A DNA stretch of 64,000 bases from CAKSHC01 sp045594545 (GTDB taxonomy: Bacteria; Bacillota; Clostridia; Oscillospirales; UMGS1783), in contig JAZNYQ010000050.1 of assembly GCA_045594545.1 (NCBI GenBank), forward strand, positions 1-64,000. Direction: 5' to 3'. How positions within the stretch are numbered: position 1 is the stretch's first letter; each line of letters starts with the position of its first letter. This document shows positions 60,599 to 64,000 of the stretch, one piece after another. Both the position numbers and the translations under genes were made by a program. A model generated the notes under the pieces. The model did no database searches, was not told the origin of the DNA, and was given only the letters and a program-made list of their open reading frames with translations.

Positions 60599-61675
60599 TT
60601 ACGGTTGAGATGATGAACTCAACGAAGAGCTCTCCGAACTCTCGGTCAATGTTTCGGGATCTATATTAGGATCAATATCCTCATAGATGAATTTATGAAT
60701 ATGGTCGGTCGCTTTATCCAAATCATACTGCATATAATAAATGCCATTGATCATAGCACTTCTGGCGTCATCGTAATCCCCGGGGATCATCGTTTCGTCA
60801 ATTACCACCTCGCCGCTGGTAATGACCGGCAGGAATTCCAGCACATCGCTATAGGTGAAGGATGTTGTCACCATCGGAATCATGGATTTCGCCAAGGACG
60901 GATATTGCAACACCGACATAGACGTTACCTTATCAAAGATCGCCATAAGCACCTCGCGCTGACGGCTGGTTCGCATCTGATCGCTATCCAACTTCCGGAT
61001 GCGCGCATAGGCAACCGCTTGATCCCCCGTCATCCACACATGCTCTCCGCTGGTCTTTAGCCAAGGGGAGGAAGATCCGCGAATTTCACTGATCAATAGA
61101 TTCAACTCTCTGCGTTCTGCGGGGGTAACATCTAAATACACACCGCCTACCGCATCGATTACCTTGGACATCTGATCAAAGTTGACCGTTACATAATCGG
61201 TAATATCCAAATTAAAGTTCTCGTTTAGCGTTTTGATCGCCAGAGCCGCCCCGCCGTACCCGTATGCATGGGTCAGTTTGTCACCCCGTCCGTTGATCTG
61301 CACATAACTATCCCGCATAACCGAGATCAATTTCACTTTATTGGTTTGATGATTGATGCTTAGGATCATAATCGCATCGCTCAAGCCGGTATTGGAATTT
61401 CCTCCTGCACGGCTGTCAATGCCAAACAAAGCAATATTGGTGATCTTCTTTTCCTGTTGAATGGAAGAGTGATAACTGCTGTCGATTCCCAGATCGTCGG
61501 TATCCAATTCCTCCGTTTGCAATCCGCCGAAGAAATAAAAGAACACACCGACCAATATCCCGAGCAGAGCCACAATACTGCCAACCGTGATCCAGAGAGC
61601 ACGCCGTCTTTTTTTCTTTTTATTTGCTGCCGGATCCGCTGTCAATACCTTGGCCTCATGTTTTCCCCTCGCCAT
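60599..61675 (-). CDS. LytR-CpsA-Psr (LCP) family wall polymer ligase
   Basis: The 358-residue protein has a basic cytoplasmic tail, a membrane helix (about 26-48) and an extracellular LCP domain: NIALFGIDSRAGG near 80, SDAIMILSINHQTNKVKLISVMRDSYVQI, THAYGYGG, VNFDQMSKVIDAVGGV and RIRKLDSDQMRTSRQREVL. LCP enzymes attach teichoic acid-type or capsular polymers to peptidoglycan. The end is Ser-rich. GGAGGAAG sets the start at 61675; the frame to 61720 is rejected. Confidence 0.95.
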   Translation of the reverse strand: MARGKHEAKVLTADPAANKKKKRRRALWITVGSIVALLGILVGVFFYFFGGLQTEELDTDDLGIDSSYHSSIQQEKKITNIALFGIDSRAGGNSNTGLSDAIMILSINHQTNKVKLISVMRDSYVQINGRGDKLTHAYGYGGAALAIKTLNENFNLDITDYVTVNFDQMSKVIDAVGGVYLDVTPAERRELNLLISEIRGSSSPWLKTSGEHVWMTGDQAVAYARIRKLDSDQMRTSRQREVLMAIFDKVTSMSVLQYPSLAKSMIPMVTTSFTYSDVLEFLPVITSGEVVIDETMIPGDYDDARSAMINGIYYMQYDLDKATDHIHKFIYEDIDPNIDPETLTESSESSSLSSSSQP

Positions 61676-61728
61676 TTTCTTCCTCCGCTTTATTTTACAT
61701 TTTGGTTCTTTTCCACACATTGCACCTT

Positions 61729-61757
61729 ATTATATATCTTGCCCAATAAAAAAACAA
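61729..61757 (-). promoter_or_regulatory. Promoter of the LCP gene
   Basis: Minus strand TTGTTT (61752-61757), 17 bases, TATAAT (61729-61734). Confidence 0.65.
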
Positions 61758-61773
61758 GACCTAATTTGTAAAT

Positions 61774-61806
61774 AAAAAATAAGCGACCCTTTCGGATCGC
61801 TTATTC
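61774..61806 (-). terminator. Terminator of the lipoprotein gene
   Basis: AATAAGCGA-CCC / GGA-TCGCTTATT hairpin followed on the minus strand by TTTTTTATTT. Confidence 0.82.
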
Positions 61807-61825
61807 TTCAATGCAAAATCAGTTT

Positions 61826-62167
61826 TTATCTGCCGACTTCGCTGCCACCGATACGGGTAGCCTTGCCGGTAGTCATGCCGTAGTTGTATACACCGGAGCC
61901 ATCCTTCATGATGCCGATGGAGTACACGACTTCATCTTCTGCATTCACAGCGCTCAAGCAGTAGCAGCTCTTAGAGTTGATGATGATATCTTCCTCAACC
62001 TGATAATCATCCCATTCGATCCCGGCCTGAGTCAGCTTCAGATCAAAATAGTAGTTAGCGATTCTGTCGAAATCGGCTTCGGTAACCGGCTTGGCACCGC
62101 ATCCGGCCAGCAGACCGGTCGTGCATACCAGCACCAGGAGCATAGCTGCAATAATCTTCTTGGTCAT
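61826..62167 (-). CDS. Small lipoprotein of unknown function
   Basis: The 113-residue protein has a lipoprotein signal peptide with lipobox LLAGC (Cys23) and a mature part of about 90 residues (DFDRIANYYFDLKLTQAGIEWDDYQV, NSKSCYCLSAVNAEDEVVYSIGIMKDGSG). I do not recognise the mature domain. It should be tethered to the outer face of the cell membrane. AAGGTG precedes the ATG and a good promoter lies 90 bases upstream; it forms a one-gene unit. Confidence 0.8.
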   Translation of the reverse strand: MTKKIIAAMLLVLVCTTGLLAGCGAKPVTEADFDRIANYYFDLKLTQAGIEWDDYQVEEDIIINSKSCYCLSAVNAEDEVVYSIGIMKDGSGVYNYGMTTGKATRIGGSEVGR

Positions 62168-62236
62168 TGTCGTTTCACCTTTCTGTCATAAATATTATGC
62201 CGACATCGTGTTTTTTACACAATGACCAGCTTAATT

Positions 62237-62265
62237 AGTATAATATACCACCATCATTAAGTCAA
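62237..62265 (-). promoter_or_regulatory. SigA-type promoter of the lipoprotein gene
   Basis: Minus strand TTGACT (62260-62265), 17 bases, TATACT (62237-62242). Confidence 0.8.
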
Positions 62266-62330
62266 CCTTTTTCGGCAAAGTTATCAATTTTTTCATATTC
62301 TGTGCAACTTGCACAAAACTTTTCACCATG

Positions 62331-63386
62331 TCATTTTTGCGCCAAGGTTTTACGTTTTTGCCGCCGTACACGATTGATGTGACGCTCGAAATCTCCGTTA
62401 TCCATCAGCCGCGCCAACACCAACTGAATATAGGTGGGCACCGTACAGGAATAAAAGCCGAGTTTGTGCTCAAATTCCTTGGCTAATCCCAGCGGCAGCA
62501 CCATATACCCCGCCCGCAATGACGGCGAAACGGTCTGCGAAAAGGTATTCATATAGATTACATTTTCAAACTGCGCATGAGAAAAGAGAGTCTCTTCCGC
62601 CTTTTTCGATACCGAAAATTCCGACTCAAAATCATCTTCTACAATATACCGTCCCTCATGCGCCCAACGCAGATATTCATGCCGCTTGGAGGCTGATGCA
62701 CTGACACCACTGGGGAAACTGCGATAGGGCGAGATATGCAAGATGTCGGCCTGCGTGCAGCGCAAAGCCGTGCTGTCAATGCCGTCCTGCCCCAGCGGCA
62801 GCATCTCTACCTCCACCCCCGCCGACCGATATACCTGCTCGATCTTTTTATAGGACGGCGACTCGATCCCATAGATACGATCCCGCCCCAGCAACTCCAC
62901 GATCATGCGGTACAAATATTCCGAGCCCGATCCGATCACGATCTGATCATCCCTCGCCTGTATGCCTCGACTGCGTGCCAGATACCGCCGAATGGCCTGC
63001 CGAAATTCCCGGCACCCGATCGGTTCCGATCGCTCCAAAATGTCCGCACCGTAATCCCCCATCACCGAACGCATCGTCCGATGCAAAACCGAAAGGGGAA
63101 ACTCAGCCGTACCGCTGTCATGCTTAAGCGGCATGATCGCGCGGGGCGAGGCGGCAAACCCATCATCGGTTCGAAAGATAACAAAATACCCGCTGCGTTG
63201 TCGTGCTTCGATGTACCCCTCATCCATCAGCAATTCATAGGCGTGTGCCACCGTGATCAGCCCCACACCCAACTTCTCTGCCATGGTGCGCTTGGATGGC
63301 AATTTACTACCCAAGGGGTAGATTCCGCCGACAATCGCCTCTCTCATCTTCTTATATAGTTGTAAATAGGTGGCTTCCTGTCTCAT
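62331..63386 (-). CDS. MocR/PdxR-type regulator, shortened and lacking the PLP lysine
   Basis: The 351-residue protein has a GntR winged helix (YKKMREAIVGGIYPLGSKLPSKRTMAEKLGVGLITVAHAYELL, 11-53) and an aminotransferase-like domain (IGSGSEYLYRM near 151; GIESPSYKKIEQVY; IVEDDFESEF near 248). MocR proteins are normally about 450-500 residues; this one stops shortly after the HINRVRR region, so the small C-terminal subdomain is missing. The PLP lysine motif, TFSK in relatives, reads TFSQ (Gln284). It is divergent from pyridoxal kinase, as PdxR regulators are, so it likely controls vitamin B6 salvage, perhaps with non-covalent ligand binding. The spacing from AGGAG to the ATG is long. Confidence 0.85.
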   Translation of the reverse strand: MRQEATYLQLYKKMREAIVGGIYPLGSKLPSKRTMAEKLGVGLITVAHAYELLMDEGYIEARQRSGYFVIFRTDDGFAASPRAIMPLKHDSGTAEFPLSVLHRTMRSVMGDYGADILERSEPIGCREFRQAIRRYLARSRGIQARDDQIVIGSGSEYLYRMIVELLGRDRIYGIESPSYKKIEQVYRSAGVEVEMLPLGQDGIDSTALRCTQADILHISPYRSFPSGVSASASKRHEYLRWAHEGRYIVEDDFESEFSVSKKAEETLFSHAQFENVIYMNTFSQTVSPSLRAGYMVLPLGLAKEFEHKLGFYSCTVPTYIQLVLARLMDNGDFERHINRVRRQKRKTLAQK

Positions 63387-63412
63387 CTGGTTCTATAAAA
63401 TTCTCCTGTTTT

Positions 63413-63450
63413 GATACTTTTCATGCTACCAAAAATAGTATATAGTATCT
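63413..63450. promoter_or_regulatory. Candidate operator between the MocR and pyridoxal kinase genes
   Basis: GATACT near 63413 and AGTATC near 63444 are inverted half-sites about 25 bases apart, with TAGTATATAGTAT beside the second. No consensus promoter overlaps them, which suits regulator-dependent transcription. Inferred only. Confidence 0.35.
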
Positions 63451-63476
63451 TCCGTAAAAAAGCAAGGAGGGATTTT

Positions 63477-64000
63477 ATGCACAATCATGAGAAAAAGATT
63501 GCCGTCATCAATGATTTTTGCGGATTTGGCCGTTGTTCGCTCGCGGTATCGCTGCCCATCATTTCGGCACTCAAAGTGCAATGTTGTCCCCTGCCTACTT
63601 CTGTTTTTTCCAATCATACGGGATTTGACCGTTTCTATTCCACTGACTTTACTCCGCATATGACTTCCTATATTGAGCAATGGAAGGCGCTCGACCTAAC
63701 ATTTTCCGGCATCCTGACCGGCTATCTCGGCTCTCCTGAGCAAATTGCCATTGTCAAGGATTTTTTAACGCAGTTCAAAAAGGAAGACACGGTGGTGGTC
63801 ATAGATCCCGTTATGGGAGATAACGGCATGCTGTACCCTTCCTACTCGCCCATGTTGGCGGATAAGATGAAAGAGCTGGTTCCCTATGCCGATATCCTCA
63901 CTCCCAACCTTACAGAGGCCTGTTTTTTAACAAAAACACCCTATAAATCGGATCTAAACGAGCAAAAATTAACCGAAATTTGCCTGAAATTGACCCAAAT
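63477..64000 (+). CDS. Pyridoxal/pyridoxine kinase, N-terminal part (runs off the window)
   Basis: The visible 174 residues start MHNHEKKIAVINDFCGFGRC and include SLAVSLPIISALKVQCCPLPTSVFSNHTGF, GILTGYLGSPEQ, VVIDPVMGDNG and ILTPNLTEACFL, the ribokinase-like pyridoxal kinase pattern (PdxY/PdxK). It phosphorylates vitamin B6 forms in salvage to PLP. AAGGAGGG precedes the ATG. The C-terminal ATP-binding part lies beyond the window. The divergent MocR gene is its likely regulator. Confidence 0.93.
   Translation, partial: MHNHEKKIAVINDFCGFGRCSLAVSLPIISALKVQCCPLPTSVFSNHTGFDRFYSTDFTPHMTSYIEQWKALDLTFSGILTGYLGSPEQIAIVKDFLTQFKKEDTVVVIDPVMGDNGMLYPSYSPMLADKMKELVPYADILTPNLTEACFLTKTPYKSDLNEQKLTEICLKLTQ

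Larger units (their letters stand above)
60284..60600. repeat. Inverted-repeat, hairpin-rich intergenic element (MITE-like)
   Basis: The two ends carry the same 20-mer in opposite orientation, AGCGAGGCGTTAGCCTCGCT (60290-60309; reverse complement at 60574-60593), each of which is itself a hairpin. Inside them a second inverted pair follows, CAGACCGTCAAAAAAG (60311-60326) and its near reverse complement at 60524-60539. Between lie further stems at 60426-60450, 60464-60509 and 60543-60570. No gene is seen in the 378 bases between the zinc-ribbon and LCP genes. It looks like a non-autonomous mobile or repetitive element; whether other copies exist cannot be seen here. Confidence 0.6.

Noticed and set aside
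1..64000. CRISPR array, prophage, insertion sequence or rRNA
   Set aside because: No regularly spaced direct repeats, transposase, integrase, phage structural genes or rRNA sequence were seen on reading through both strands.

Overview
The window reads as a chromosomal segment of a Gram-positive, endospore-forming, anaerobic gut-type member of the Clostridia, most likely an Oscillospiraceae/Ruminococcaceae relative. The evidence is a set of sporulation genes (spo0A, spoIVB, yabP, yabQ), Firmicutes-type housekeeping genes (HPr with His15 and Ser46, pcrA, fakA with an Asp23 partner, LCP, two class A PBPs, FemX), strong AGGAGG-type ribosome binding sites, TTGACA/TATAAT promoters, CCA-encoding tRNAs and fairly high G+C. 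No phage, plasmid, transposase or CRISPR locus is visible. Genes are packed and pairs are often separated by bidirectional terminators.

Layout. 1-4 kb (minus): argH (partial), argG behind an ArgR-type operator, uvrC and ptsH. 4-5.1 kb: spoIVB. 5.15-11.45 kb: a more A+T-rich accessory islet with an AraC regulator divergent from six enzymes (GH5-like glycosidase, aldose epimerase, lactonase-like metallo-hydrolase, galactonate-dehydratase-like enolase, SDR dehydrogenase, HpcH/HpaI aldolase). Together these could take a released sugar to pyruvate without phosphorylation. The islet is followed by a decayed second copy of the spoIVB 3' end, its terminator, and spo0A, so it seems to have entered between spoIVB and spo0A. 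12.7-14.8 kb: a second AraC regulator divergent from a GH29 alpha-L-fucosidase. 14.8-19.8 kb (minus): a YolD/Y-family polymerase cassette, two membrane proteins, trxB and the divIC-yabQ-yabP sporulation/division group. 19.9-24.5 kb: a Nudix fusion protein, a seven-helix membrane LuxR regulator divergent from a surface protein, and a DUF11 protein.

24.6-33.5 kb: tRNA-Lys, pcrA, tRNA-Leu, a YhcH-family protein, asnA, DUF4364, a P-loop ATPase, an XRE/ImmA pair, a PHP phosphoesterase, a LytTR/DUF3021 pair and tRNA-Arg. 33.5-44.6 kb (minus): two large class A PBPs, a DUF1624 membrane protein, ychF, ispE (no usual start codon), an aminotransferase, an Lrp regulator and a PHP phosphatase. 44.7-48.1 kb (plus): a NAD synthetase with an eroded glutaminase domain, then an ACT/UPF0210 pair. 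48.2-52 kb (minus): the pgeF-yhaO-yhaN group. 52.2-58.7 kb (plus): an EF-G-like GTPase, Asp23, fakA, a nitroreductase, FemX and a small membrane protein. 58.8-64 kb: LemA, a 30-residue Cys-rich membrane peptide, a zinc-ribbon membrane protein, a hairpin-rich inverted-repeat element, an LCP enzyme, a lipoprotein, and a shortened MocR-type regulator divergent from pyridoxal kinase (partial).

Most interesting: the islet and its scar, the MocR regulator lacking its PLP lysine and C-terminus, the NAD synthetase without glutaminase residues, the inverted-repeat element at 60.28-60.60 kb, the ispE start, and a Spo0A receiver missing one acidic-pocket Asp. All functions are inferred from sequence read by eye; no database search was run.
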